Shown here piece after piece: positions 22,263 through 32,109 of a stretch of 64,000 bases of DNA (the first letter of the stretch is position 1; every line of letters starts with the position of its first letter). The notes below the pieces were generated by a model. It saw only the letters and a program-made list of their open reading frames with translations. It had not been told where the DNA came from and made no database searches. The translations under genes and the position numbers were made by a program. The DNA comes from Azorinus chamasolen (Eukaryota > Mollusca > Bivalvia > Cardiida > Solecurtidae): the NCBI GenBank assembly GCA_963576725.1, contig OY755237.1, forward strand, positions 65,263,423-65,327,422, written 5' to 3'.

Positions 22263-24180
22263 TTTATTCGTGCGTTTAGTCACCAGTCCCTGAACATTAA
22301 GTAGAGCCAATCTCAGTGAAACGGTTCATGGCCTAATGCACCTCACTAACGCCTGTAGGGGAGAACCCGTCCGTCGATGACTGGTTCCCATTTACCTGCA
22401 TGTCTAGCTCAGTCTGTCCTACCTGTGCTGTCTGTCTAATTTTAGACCCGTGTAAAACCCGAATACTATCCCGGGTTACACTTACACTTGTCTGCCTACG
22501 ATACGGCTTTGACAAAGAGCGTTTCTCAGACCGTGACGACGACCGGACTACACGAGAACGTCCACGTACTGGAAGTGTATTGACAGTTTGTGTATTCGTG
22601 TTATCAGAAGCTAAGGATCTCACACATGTCTCATCAGTACCCACGGACTTTGGAATTGTTTCTTCACTATTCCTTGGATTCACGAACGTTTTACACACGT
22701 CAGCGTCCTGCGTTTCCGACAGGGAATATGTACATGGGGACTGTTCCTCTCCTGACTGTAAAACGGAGACTATTTACACTTGGGGACATATTTCCTTGTT
22801 AGCACCATTGTCATGACAGGGGGTACATTGGTTATTAGGTAAAATCTGTGTGTCACTAGGCCAGTGTTGCATAAACTGCTGGGGCAATACTCTGTTTGGA
22901 TTGACAACGAGGGGAATTGGCTGAAGCTGACCTGTGAACATTGGGTTTATTGGACTTACACCCTGTGCAAAACCTGACAGTGCAGCAAATTGGTGATGTA
23001 TAATTTGACTGGGGATCATGTTTTGCATGGTATCTACACAATTCATTTGTGGCGGGACTCGCAAAAGTGGGTTTCCTACAGGAGAAGGGATCCGCGGAGC
23101 AGTATCCATTTGGCCAGTATTACTTACATTGGGACAGGAAACTTCAGGTGAGGGATTCGTATATGAATTTACACACTGATTTGTCAGCTCAGTCAGGTTG
23201 CTCGGCATAGTCTCAGCAAACGTTGGACTAGACTCTAATCTGTTTGCATTTGCGTATCTACTCCATTCTGGTAACTCATCATGAATGAGTTGACCATCTT
23301 GGATTGACTTTGCAGGGTAAACAATTTGCACTTTTGATTGCCGGGAATTTCTTTTCAGTTCCTTGTACCTAGGCCATAATCGTGAACGCGCTTCCTGAAT
23401 TTCCTTTGGATAATCATAATCCACAGAGAACTGTGTTTTTTTCAGCCATCCCACATTTCTCATGATTTCTCCATTATCACAAAAGTCTCTGAAATTTGCA
23501 ATATTAGGTCTTCTCTGAAAAGGCTTTCCGATCACACGTCTCCAAAGTCGATGTGCCCTGGCAATATAAATTTTCGTGGGGTCCATATCGAGATGATTCG
23601 CTAAAACATCTCGTACTAGCTGAAAGCAGTTCTCGCCCATGTTTTCTGCAATTCCTCTGAAAATTATATTGTTCATGCGAGACCTTGCTTCTATGTCGAT
23701 CGATCTATAGGCCAATGTTTTAGCAGGTCTGTTTGAGAATTTGTGACATGTATCACTTGCCCAAGTTTTGCGCTCATACCAAGCAGTGATTTTCCGAAAT
23801 TCTCCATGCCACGAGAACAGTTCACTTGATCAACTCTGATACATTTAAGCTCATCATATATACATGTCAATTTATTGTCAATTGTGCTGTTCACAAAGTC
23901 TTGTCTAGAGAGCTCTCCCGAAAATGTACGTACCTCATTGTTGTTTTGGCGCTCTTGTGAAATTTCAAATGATTTCTTTGATGCATCGAAAAATCACCCA
24001 TATTTGCCATTTCCGATATTATCCAGTACTTAAAAGTTTTATCCACCTATAACTATCAATAGTCCATAAGTATCGTCACAAACAAATTTTACATTCCTTA
24101 CTTTATCAGCACAAAATTTAAATTTTCACTTGCCCACAAAAAACCTTGACCATACTGTCCGCCATATTTAATTACCTCAA
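22263..24180 (-). mobile_element. Tx1/L1-like LINE: 5' region and ORF1 only
   Basis: The minus strand carries a 5' end with ATGGCGGACAGTATGG at about 24162, a coiled-coil-like N-terminus, an L1-ORF1-type RRM and a long tail. No ORF2 follows; the sequence ends at the HP-B apex at 22262. LINEs usually lose the 5' side, so loss of the 3' side needs another cause such as deletion or rearrangement. Confidence 0.7.
22333..23894 (-). pseudogene. LINE ORF1 protein, RRM (transposase_22-like), interrupted
   Basis: An N-terminal piece lies at 23894-23691 (DNKLTCIYDELKCIRVDQ), one frameshift away from the main frame starting at 23715. The main frame has ARSRMNNIIFRGIAENMGEN, then HRLW and NIANFRDFCDNGEIMRN, the RRM and C-terminal domain of L1-type ORF1 RNA-binding proteins. 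It reaches a TAA at 22774-22776, and the same frame continues open to 22333. Such proteins coat the LINE RNA as trimers. One frameshift and one in-frame TAA make it a recent pseudogene. Residues after about 150 are Pro/Asn/Ser-rich and have no domain I recognise. Confidence 0.75.
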
Positions 24181-24597
24181 AAATTTATCAAATTGATAAT
24201 TTCACTGTTCAAAACAGTGAGTTTATCAAGAGTGATAATCCACTGTTATATCCTGGTAAACCACTAGAAAGCATGAAATAAAATTACAGAGTTCCAGATA
24301 AGATGCGTAAATTTCAACATTTTCAACAATACCTCTTATTTCTTCACCAAACCGTATACTGTGACTACTGTATTGGGTTTGGTGGAGAAATGACGATTTT
24401 AGTATTGGAATACGCAGTTTTATCTGTAGCTCTGTATTTATTTTTTCATTACTAATTAGGAAGAAATGAGCCCGTTGTTTATTCAGCAGATTGATGGTAA
24501 AATACATTTTATTAATACCTCAACTAGACGAAGCTAAGTGAGATGGCTTCTCTACCTACTACACCAGTAACGGGCAAAATAAAACATATGGGTAAAC
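24181..24597. other. Unassigned; hairpin near left edge
   Basis: CACTGTTCAAAACAGTG at about 24203-24219 is a short perfect dyad at the presumed 5' edge of the LINE. A 93-codon open frame on the minus strand (24226-24507) has no recognised similarity and may be chance. Confidence 0.35.
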
Positions 24598-25010
24598 AAG
24601 ATGTGTTTGTGAAACACTATGCCCCCTCATAAATTTGACCTCTGACCTTGACCTCTGACCTTGACCTTGACATGTCACCCCTCAAAATGTGCAGCCTCAT
24701 GAGATACACAAGCATGCCAAATATCAAGTCTCTATCTCTACTGGTCCAAAAGTTATGGCCAATGTTAAAGTCGGCGATTTGACCCATATATTTGACCTCT
24801 GACCTTGAAGGATGACCTTGACCTTGACACGTCACCCCTCAAAATGTGCGGCTTCATGAGATACATATGTATGCCAAATATCAAGTCTCTATCTATACTG
24901 GCTCAAAAGTTATGACCAATGTTAAAGTTGCTGACATACAGACAAACAGACAAACAGACAGGGCAAAAACAATATGCCCCCCGACTATCGTCTATGGGGG
25001 CATAAAAATA
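24598..25010 (+). repeat. R-P interspersed repeat with TGACCTTGA arrays
   Basis: Starts GTGTTTGTGAAACACTATGC, has TGACCTCTGACCTTGACC blocks, two about 175-bp sub-repeats (GTGCRGCYTCATGAGATAC, GCCAAATATCAAGTCTCTAT, AAAGTTATGRCCAATGTTAA) and a (ACAGACAA)n tract, and ends in the hairpin ATGCCCCC ... GGGGGCAT. A second copy is at 43558-43840. R-P is my label; no protein is encoded. Confidence 0.75.
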
Positions 25011-25024
25011 AACAAAAGAAAATA

Positions 25025-25232
25025 CAGTAGAACATTAAGCGACATTATATTCATTTGATACACGGGCACAGAACACAGAAGCAGGCGGTAGCTTAATACA
25101 GGACAAAAGTAGTACAAATCTTTTTTTTAGTTGTCTACATTACTTTTGAACTCCATTAAGCTACCGCCTACTGTCCTACAGACTCTTTATATAATACCTC
25201 TTTTTGATGGTCGCTTAAGACAGAGTTCACTG
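25025..25232. mobile_element. HP-D-like element, decayed apex
   Basis: TA-CAGTAGAACATTAAGCGAC to GTCGCTTAAGACAGAGTTCACTG. Outer arms GCAGGCGGTAGCTTAATAC / CCATTAAGCTACCGCCT are kept, but the apex is replaced by a T run (AATCTTTTTTTTAG). Confidence 0.75.
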
Positions 25233-25425
25233 CACATAAAATGTATTTTGTATATATTCAGACTTCGATCATATGTCACATTTCATCACAGCGACTTGGT
25301 TTAGATTGCTTTCAAATGTCGTTGTGCTATTTCTCTTGATCGACTGAACATTGTCTTCATCATTCACAACATCTTGGATGTATCTTACATCTAAGCATGT
25401 CCATACGTTACACTGTTTGGATGAA

Positions 25426-27579
25426 TTATATCCCTAAATGTAACGAAAGTTGTTGTTCAAATACCCTTCGTTTGATGTCAGATTGAGTGGCACACCACCG
25501 GGCAGTCGGTAATCTAGTGAGCATGACACACCAGGACTTTGACAATGATTTGCACTCTATATCCTCGAGAAGCACAAACATTAAGTTGTCATAGCCCGTT
25601 TCTAATTGTCGATGCATCGCGACATAAATCTGAAATTTAACCCATTCGTTGACAAGAGATGTTTTCGAGATTACAGCAAGCACGTGCTCACTTTCGTATA
25701 TACTGTCAGCCATTTCTTCAAGTTCGATACCTCCGTATCCCCCATCCCTTCCCCAGAGTTTTAGTTTATATTGCATTTTATTCTCTATCAGTACTCTCAG
25801 GTCGTTATGAACGAAGTGTCTATCCTCCATATCGTAGATAATATATCCACGGAAAGCTACGTTCAGGTTACCTAATAGTGCCTCTCGTTCTGTGTTTCTT
25901 CTTCTTGGCCTTCGTTTATAGAACCACAGCGAAATGTACCATTTGTATCTGTACCCTACGACAAACGCAACAGTAACACTCAACAGCAGCGAAGCAACGC
26001 ACAGTAAAACGATGAGTAATGTATTTTTGCATTCGCTTTCCGTTGGGTTATAGTCTTTGAAGAGTTTATGGCTCATTTTTGACGGTGATGAGCATGTGTA
26101 CTCTCTGGGCCAGTTAGTTAAGTCCACGTTTCCAATTTTGCCACTGTTGCCAATTGTTATTCTAAACCAACGCATCTCACACGTGCAGTCAAAGGGATTA
26201 AGAGCCAAATTCAGCTGATGTAAGCTAGGTGGCATATCGGCAGGAAAGGTGTTTTTGTCTAAGACCCGGATCCTGTTTGACTGCAAGGAAATGTACGAGA
26301 GGCTAGTCGATACCGTGAATGCATCGTCCAACGTTTCTATATTATTCCCATCAAGCACCACTGCCTTCAATTTCTGTAAGAGTTTGAAAATGCCTCTAGG
26401 TAAAAGCCTTATTTTACACTTTACAGCAACTAGTTTCTCAAGTTGTTTTAAAGGCGAAAACATTTGCACAAGTTCCGTCTCGTTGAACACTTGTAGATTG
26501 CTCCCCGATATAATAACAGTTTTCAAATTGGAACATCCGTGAAATATCTCCAATGAGCTCTGTGGTGTCATAATAACCGAGTTATCTTGCAAGTTAAGGT
26601 GTTCTAATTTAGAATTGTTAAAAGCGTGCCTACCAATGGTTCGTAAATTGCCAGTCATTTGCTCGAGATTCAACTTAAATAGATTAGTCAACGAAGCAAA
26701 CACGTTAGAAGGCACATTTCGCACGACGTTACTAGCTAAAGCAAGAAACTGGAGTCGCTTCAGACAGCTCCAAGACTCCCTATTCAGTTCGCTTATGAAA
26801 TTGTTACTGAGATCCAGATGCAAAAGATTTGGGAATAATAACGCTGACCCGTTGCTGTAGCAGAATTTCGGAACATTCCTAGCGATTTCATTTTCAGAGA
26901 GAATCAAATGCTCTAATGTCCTGTGTCCGCTTCCAAGAGAAATATCGCGGATTTGATTTTTATGGACAGACAATCCTTGCAAATGAGGCAATTTCTTGAA
27001 CGCTGTAAAATCTAAGTGTGTTAGTCGGTTTTGATCCAGAACTATTTTGCTAACGTTAGCACTGGTAAGAAACTGGAAAGTGTCATTTTTAACTTCTGTT
27101 ATACCCATTTCGCACAGACTTATTGTAACATTTCCTGTTCTGAGAATGCTACCAAAGGATAATGATAACTGTGTTTTATTGATTTTGGAATTTCCATCCA
27201 GATACAATACCCTGAGACTATGGAGACCAGAGAAGGCATCCTTTGAAATATTTACAATTTGGTTAGAGGTGAGTTTTAGTTTTGTTATGTGCAAATGTGT
27301 TATATTTTTGAATGTTGTTACATTTACACTCGGTAGGAAATTGTTCATGAAACGTACTTCCTCAATTTTATCTGGTAGCTCTGGTATGAATGTTAATTTC
27401 TTTCCGTAGTTCTGACAATTGGCAATAATACCTTTACAACAGCATAATATGCTCGTTGAACAACGGATGTAACCTTGGTTACACTCACCATTGCAACTTA
27501 CACCATTGCACGTGAAAAGACTCACAAAAACCAACAGTACACAGGCCTTTGGCAACATAGCGTTTGATATCTTGTCCAT
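25426..27579 (-). CDS. Toll-like receptor (LRR-TM-TIR), intronless frame
   Basis: A 717-residue single frame. Residues 1-28 are a signal peptide (ACVLLVFVSLFTCNGVSC), followed by a cysteine cluster at 33-55 like a short LRRNT. Leucine-rich repeats run from about 63 to 460 (for example LLHLDLSNNFISELN, LSYISLQSNRIRVL). An LRRCT (NPFDCTCEMRWF ... C496 ... C517) lies at 461-518, a transmembrane helix at 519-542, a basic stop-transfer stretch at 555-562, and a TIR domain at about 573-712. The TIR BB-loop region reads WGRDGGYGGIELEEM. TLRs sense microbial or Spaetzle-like ligands and signal by TIR-TIR contacts. With one LRRCT it is of the vertebrate-like single-cysteine-cluster type, common and much expanded in bivalves. 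TTTTACAG at about 27644-27651 (minus strand) could be a 5' UTR splice acceptor. All domains are intact and the ligand cannot be inferred. Confidence 0.92.
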   Translation of the reverse strand: MDKISNAMLPKACVLLVFVSLFTCNGVSCNGECNQGYIRCSTSILCCCKGIIANCQNYGKKLTFIPELPDKIEEVRFMNNFLPSVNVTTFKNITHLHITKLKLTSNQIVNISKDAFSGLHSLRVLYLDGNSKINKTQLSLSFGSILRTGNVTISLCEMGITEVKNDTFQFLTSANVSKIVLDQNRLTHLDFTAFKKLPHLQGLSVHKNQIRDISLGSGHRTLEHLILSENEIARNVPKFCYSNGSALLFPNLLHLDLSNNFISELNRESWSCLKRLQFLALASNVVRNVPSNVFASLTNLFKLNLEQMTGNLRTIGRHAFNNSKLEHLNLQDNSVIMTPQSSLEIFHGCSNLKTVIISGSNLQVFNETELVQMFSPLKQLEKLVAVKCKIRLLPRGIFKLLQKLKAVVLDGNNIETLDDAFTVSTSLSYISLQSNRIRVLDKNTFPADMPPSLHQLNLALNPFDCTCEMRWFRITIGNSGKIGNVDLTNWPREYTCSSPSKMSHKLFKDYNPTESECKNTLLIVLLCVASLLLSVTVAFVVGYRYKWYISLWFYKRRPRRRNTEREALLGNLNVAFRGYIIYDMEDRHFVHNDLRVLIENKMQYKLKLWGRDGGYGGIELEEMADSIYESEHVLAVISKTSLVNEWVKFQIYVAMHRQLETGYDNLMFVLLEDIECKSLSKSWCVMLTRLPTARWCATQSDIKRRVFEQQLSLHLGI

Positions 27580-27703
27580 GTACTCGATGTTGACCCGTGT
27601 GACTTATTTCATGTGGGTTTGCGATATCCAAGGCACAAGACTCTCTGTAAAATTGAAACACGTGTAAGAAAACATGCTCAGTGAAACGAGTCTAAACCGG
27701 AAT

Positions 27704-27925
27704 TCGAACTCTTTCGCTACCAATTTCGCATCTGTGATTACACATGCAAACAGTTTAGGTCCAGATGAGACGCCGAGTAACTCGGCGTCTCATCAGGATC
27801 CAAACTGTTTGTTACTGTGATTGTTTTTTGGGACAAAATTGAAGAAAAGAAGAACAATTAAGAAAATCAAATTTGTAGCAGACGACAAATCTTGCAGAAT
27901 ACAACATTTGGGAGTGAAAGAGTTT
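27704..27925 (+). mobile_element. HP-C element upstream of the TLR gene
   Basis: Mutated ends (TTCGAACTCTTTCGCTACCA and GGGAGTGAAAGAGTT) around a strong hairpin: GTCCAGATGAGACGCCGAG / CTCGGCGTCTCATCAGGATC around TAA. TAGCAGACGACAA is the usual HP-C subterminal motif. It lies about 125 bp 5' of the TLR start codon, so it may be in its promoter or 5' UTR. Confidence 0.8.
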
Positions 27926-28004
27926 TTATAAAGACGAATTTATAAATGTATAGCAAACCCCTTATAGTTCGAACACTAAAGCATGTATCATTATCTATGT
28001 TTGG

Positions 28005-28090
28005 GATGCTTAATGCAGGATGAAAGTCATGTACAAAGCTCCTATAAGAGCTTTCTTTGCGACTTTCACTATGCATTTAGCAGTCATTGC
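28005..28090. mobile_element. HP-D partial copy
   Basis: GCTTAATGCAGGATGAAAGT ... AAAGCTCCTATAAGAGCTTT ... ACTATGCATTTAGCAGTCA. The hairpin is present; termini are missing or unreadable. It abuts the TTAA of the next HP-A element. Confidence 0.6.
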
Positions 28091-28340
28091 TTAACCCTTC
28101 GCTTGCTGTTCACGTCAATATACCTACCTGTAAATAGTGAAGACCCAGATGAGACAGCTCCTGTAGGAGCTGTCTCATCAGGGTCTGCACTATTTACAAC
28201 TTGATTGTGCAACCAGTGCACTCCACAGCAGTGGTTGCACAGCGAAATACTTGTAGATAGTGCAGATATATGTAATTATACACCAGGGCATGGGTAAAGA
28301 AGGAGAAATGTGTTTTAAAATTCAGCGAGAGGAGGATTAA
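28091..28340 (+). mobile_element. HP-A element, copy 4, full length
   Basis: 250 bp from TTAACCCTTCGCTTGCTG to a mutated right end AGCGAGAGGAGGATTAA. Core CCCAGATGAGACAGCTCC / GGAGCTGTCTCATCAGGG around TGTA, in the same orientation as 13136. Confidence 0.9.
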
Positions 28341-28379
28341 AAAGGCATCAATTCGTCAACACTAAACTTTCTAAATATC

Positions 28380-28445
28380 GCATTTTACTGTATGATTAGA
28401 AGGGGGATACTTATTGCAGGGTTAAAGTCATACAGAAAGCTGTTT
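28380..28445. mobile_element. HP-D fragment joined to a minisatellite
   Basis: ATTTTACTGTA, then CTTATTGCAGGGTTAAAGTC and ATACAGAAAGCTG: left arm up to about the apex, after which the ACAAC-rich array starts. Another copy that ends near its apex. Confidence 0.45.
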
Positions 28446-29100
28446 CGAACTACCATTCTTCAAACAACAATAAGCTGAATAACCATAGTACAAACAAGAC
28501 AGAAAACACAACCCAACTACGACTGTATAAACAACAACAGCGACAAATGCAACGATACAGATATTATTGAACAAACAATAACAACAACAACAGGGACAAA
28601 TCCACAATTCCCATAGTACAAATAATCGTAGCAGCAGAGGCAAAAAAGCTACTATTGTACAAACAACTGCAGCAAAGACAACAACATAATTTCTATTTAC
28701 AAACAACAACAGCAGCCGCAGAGGCAACAACACAGTAACTACTGTTGTACATACAACAACAACAATGGCAGATTCAATAACATAACTATGTGCAAACTGC
28801 ACCAACATCAGTAGAGGCAATAACACAACTGCTGTTGTATAAACAACATCAGGGACAGTAGAGGCAACGATACAACTATCACTGTTCAATCAGCAACAAC
28901 AGCATATGTAACAACACAGCTACCGATGTGCAAACAGCAACATCATCAGACAGAACAACAACACAATTACCATCCCGCACAAACAACAACAGCAGGCACA
29001 ACATAACTACAACTGCAGCATAGGTAGAAACACATATACCATTGTACAGCATAGAACAGATATGATACAACAACAGTGGTAGATTCAAGACACAACTATT
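28440..29100. repeat. Degenerate (ACAACAACA)-rich tandem sequence
   Basis: Imperfect repeats of about 60 bp built from ACAACAACAGC and ACAAACAAC with GTACAAAC. It grades into the regular 61-bp array. The long minus-strand frames rich in Val/Leu/Cys are by-products. Confidence 0.75.
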
Positions 29101-29690
29101 ATTGTATAACATATTACAGACATGATACAACAATAGCTTCAGATACAACATCACACCTACCATTATACAACAGAATACAGACATGATACAACAATAGCTT
29201 CAGATACAACATCACACCTACCATTATACAACAGAATACAGACATGATACAACAATAGCTTCAGAAACAACATCACACCTACCATTATACAACAGAATAC
29301 AGACATGATACAACAATAGCTTCAGATACAACATCACACCTACCATTATACAACATAATACAGACATGATACAACAATAGCTTCAGATACAACATCACAC
29401 CTACCATTATACAACAGAATACAGACATGATACAACAATAGCTTCAGATACAACATCACACCTACCATTATACAACAGAATACAGACATGATACAACAAT
29501 AGCTTCAGATACAACATCACACCTACCATTATACAACAGAATACAGACATGATACAACAATAGCTTCAGATACAACATCACACCTACCATTATACAACAG
29601 AATACAGACATGATACAACAATAGCTTCAGATACAACATCACACCTACCATTATACAACAGAATACAGACATGAGATAACAATGTTCAGC
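29101..29690. repeat. 61-bp minisatellite, about nine near-identical units
   Basis: The unit GATACAACAATAGCTTCAGA, TACAACATCACACCTACCAT, TATACAACAGAATACAGACA plus T repeats with very few differences. This homogeneity contrasts with the degenerate array on its left and points to recent expansion. Confidence 0.95.
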
Positions 29691-29919
29691 GCCAGATACA
29701 ACAACACGACTACTCGCATTTAACAACTTTTCTAACTCGCCAAAATACAGCTGAACTTCCAAACTACTAGCATAGTAATTCTTATGTATTCAAAAATGTA
29801 ATAATAAGATATTATGATATAACAGTGATCATGTTTTGTTTTGTAAACAATTCCTGGTTTAGTCGATGATAAATAACAGGATCAGCAACGTTTTGGAGGT
29901 ATGTAGATCTACCTGTATA

Positions 29920-30130
29920 TTGCAGAACCGGGTATTAAGCGGCCATCGTAAAAGTCTAGTTATGGGTTTGTAAGGTAGGCGGTAGCTAAATACAGGTCAA
30001 AAGTAATACAGAAAGCTCCTATATAAGATTTCTGTAATAAGTTTGCCCTGCATTAAGCAATCACCTACTTTTAAGACTCCTATGATCAATAAATGAATGG
30101 CCACTTAAGACATGTTCTGTTGTATTCCAA
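29920..30130. mobile_element. HP-D-like element
   Basis: GCAGAACCGGGTATTAAGCG to GGCCACTTAAGACATGTTCTG. Arms AGGTAGGCGGTAGC, AAAGTAATACAGAAAGCTCC and the eroded partner ATTTCTGTAATAAG ... CCCTGCATTAAGC. Close to the 25025 subfamily in its outer parts. Confidence 0.7.
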
Positions 30131-30399
30131 TTTTTTCACACCCTTGTGGTGGTTCATTTATTTCTCGCGTTCAGAATTCCCATATGTATAAAGTTGTATG
30201 ATTTGACCTATAAAGGAGGGATTTCGATAAGTTTGTGTCCATACGATAGCTTAATGCTCCTTAGCAACCAACATATGTCCTCCATCAACACATTTTATTA
30301 CCTGATTAAACAATTTTGATTGTGATAAAAAGGTCGAGTTTTAAGAGGTTAAATCTGGACTAATATTGATTTTAAGTATGTAGTTTGTAATGTAGCCCT
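30131..30399. other. No recognisable feature
   Basis: About 270 bp of unassigned DNA between two hairpin elements. Confidence 0.4.
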
Positions 30400-30646
30400 T
30401 TAACCCTTTCCCTCATATAAACGTGTTTTCACGCATCTGCAAACAGAGTAGACCCAGATAAAGAGGCTCCTATAGGCGCCGTCTGATCAGGGTCTGATCT
30501 GTTTGCTAATGTAATTTGATGTGATTCTTTAATTTCTAAAATGGCTACAATAGTCCACCTTCCATATTTCATTACAACTATTTTGCCTATGAATATTCAG
30601 TAGGTATTGAAATTTTGAAATAAACATAAAACAGGGAAATGGTTGA
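30400..30646 (+). mobile_element. HP-B element, full length
   Basis: TTAACCCTTTCCCTCATATA to ACAGGGAAATGGTTGA (TTAA mutated to TTGA). Hairpin GACCCAGATAAAGAGGCTCC / GCGCCGTCTGATCAGGGTC around TATAG; the left arm has several changes not matched on the right. Confidence 0.88.
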
Positions 30647-30664
30647 ATTACAATAAGGTGGTTC

Positions 30665-30752
30665 TATGAGATCGTATGCGAACAGTTAAGATCCAGATGA
30701 AGCGCCAAGTAACTTGGTGTCTCATCTGGATCCATACGGTTTGACAGTGTTC
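30665..30752. mobile_element. HP-C hairpin, isolated
   Basis: GATCCAGATGAAGCGCCAAG and CTTGGTGTCTCATCTGGATC around TAA. Here the apex pair is CCAAG/CTTGG instead of CCGAG/CTCGG, both arms changed together, and the usual mismatch is paired. Confidence 0.65.
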
Positions 30753-30989
30753 ATCATTTTATAAAGTTTACACACACTCTAAAATAAGTATCGGACATAA
30801 ATGTATCCAGGAGATGACAATGCTGGCACCGAAATGATTGAGAGATTGTCCGTATTCAAATTGACGTCTGTTATATATAGATATTTATTGTATATCCTGC
30901 TAGTTTATTAAACGATTCACATACCTTTTTACCACGACCTTGATGTGATGCGTGTATCCACCTTACAGGCTCGTCTCGGATGTCAATGA

Positions 30990-31222
30990 TTAACCCTTCC
31001 GCTACCAATGACGAAACTGTTAAAACATACATGTGTATTTCAAAATGGCATGTGACAGACGACAGAAATGTGAACTAAATGGGGCTTGCCATGTTATATA
31101 AAAACTGAATTTCAAACTTGTGTGGCCTATCGTACGTAAAGAATCGTCTGAGTTAATTGAATTACCATAGCAGACGACAATATGATATATTATACGATGC
31201 TGTAACGGCAAAAGAAACGTTT
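30990..31222. mobile_element. HP-C-like element without hairpin
   Basis: TTAACCCTTCCGCTACCAAT at the left and GGCAAAAGAAACGTTTA at the right, with two or three copies of CAGACGACA inside, the HP-C subterminal motif. No central dyad is present, so this may be a relative lacking the hairpin module. Confidence 0.5.
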
Positions 31223-31310
31223 ACAGCAGACGACATTTGATCACATTAGATCGTGACCTATTTACTGTTTAAATCTTCCGCATTCGTTAGCCTTTGACCT
31301 GATATTTATT

Positions 31311-31697
31311 TTAACTCTTTCGCTGCCAATGTCGCATCTGTGAATATACAGTAGAACCCCTCTAATGCGACCACTGAATGAATAAACATGGGTATCTTTA
31401 TAAGCAGGTGGTTGCTTAATGCAGGATAAAAGTAATGCAGAAAGCTCCTCTGGGAGCTTTCTGCATTTCTTTTGTCCTGCATTAGGCTACCACCTGCATT
31501 TAGTACCAAGAATTACATCTCTTCTGGGTGGTCGCATTAGCGGGGTTTTACTGTATATACAAACAGTTTGTATTCAGCTGAGACACAGAGTAACTGTCTG
31601 TGAATATAACTGTTTTCAAAACCAAAATGAAGAAAAATGAAAATTGTAAAAGACGACAAAGTTTCCAGACGACAAAATGTGGCAGTGAAAAAGTTAA
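31311..31697. mobile_element. HP-C element carrying a nested HP-D
   Basis: TTAACTCTTTCGCTGCCAAT to GTGGCAGTGAAAAAGTTAA. The interior is split by the HP-D element at 31349-31553. The HP-C hairpin is eroded (ACAGTTTGTATTCAGCTGAG ACACAGAGTAACTG). AGACGACAAA occurs twice near the right end. Confidence 0.8.
31349..31553. mobile_element. HP-D element nested in HP-C
   Basis: TA-CAGTAGAACCCCTCTAATG to CATTAGCGGGGTTTTACTG-TA, 205 bp. Arms AAGTAATGCAGAAAGCTCC / GGAGCTTTCTGCATTTCTT. The clean TA duplication shows that HP-D inserted after HP-C. Confidence 0.9.
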
Positions 31698-32109
31698 ATC
31701 GTTTGTATGCAAGTGATTTGTTTCTGCAAAAGTGGTCTGCTACAACTTTCTGTTTCCAAATGTCCTCTGTAGAAATACAGTGTAAAGAATATTAAATCAG
31801 TTTGGTTCACAGCAGAGGTAAACACATCAGAAGTAATTCAGCACAGCATGTGTTATAACAACCGGTATAAACACAACAAACGTTATCAGGTATAATGTTG
31901 TCCTGTTTTATTAACCTGTCAAAATGTGAATATTCCTACGTCACTGAAAGGATATATTTAGCTTGGGGAAACCTGTATTTCAAACGTTTTTCACGAGATT
32001 CACAATAAATGTACAAGTGCTCGAATAAGCCAAGTAGGAAAGCTTTTATTAGCGGAAACAATCGATATCAACCGAAGCTATATATGGTGTGTTCTGCAAG
32101 CGTATAATT
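31698..32109. other. No recognisable feature
   Basis: Unassigned DNA leading into the next tandem array. Confidence 0.4.

Noticed and set aside
22400..22816. 138-codon plus-strand frame
   Set aside because: It is antisense to the in-frame continuation of the LINE ORF1 and has no motif of its own.
24226..24507. 93-codon minus-strand frame as a small gene
   Set aside because: No recognised similarity, no start context or neighbours in support, and it lies beside repeat DNA; left as unassigned.
28428..29762. Several hydrophobic frames that could suggest a membrane protein
   Set aside because: They follow the period of the ACAAC-rich and 61-bp arrays and have no conserved motif.
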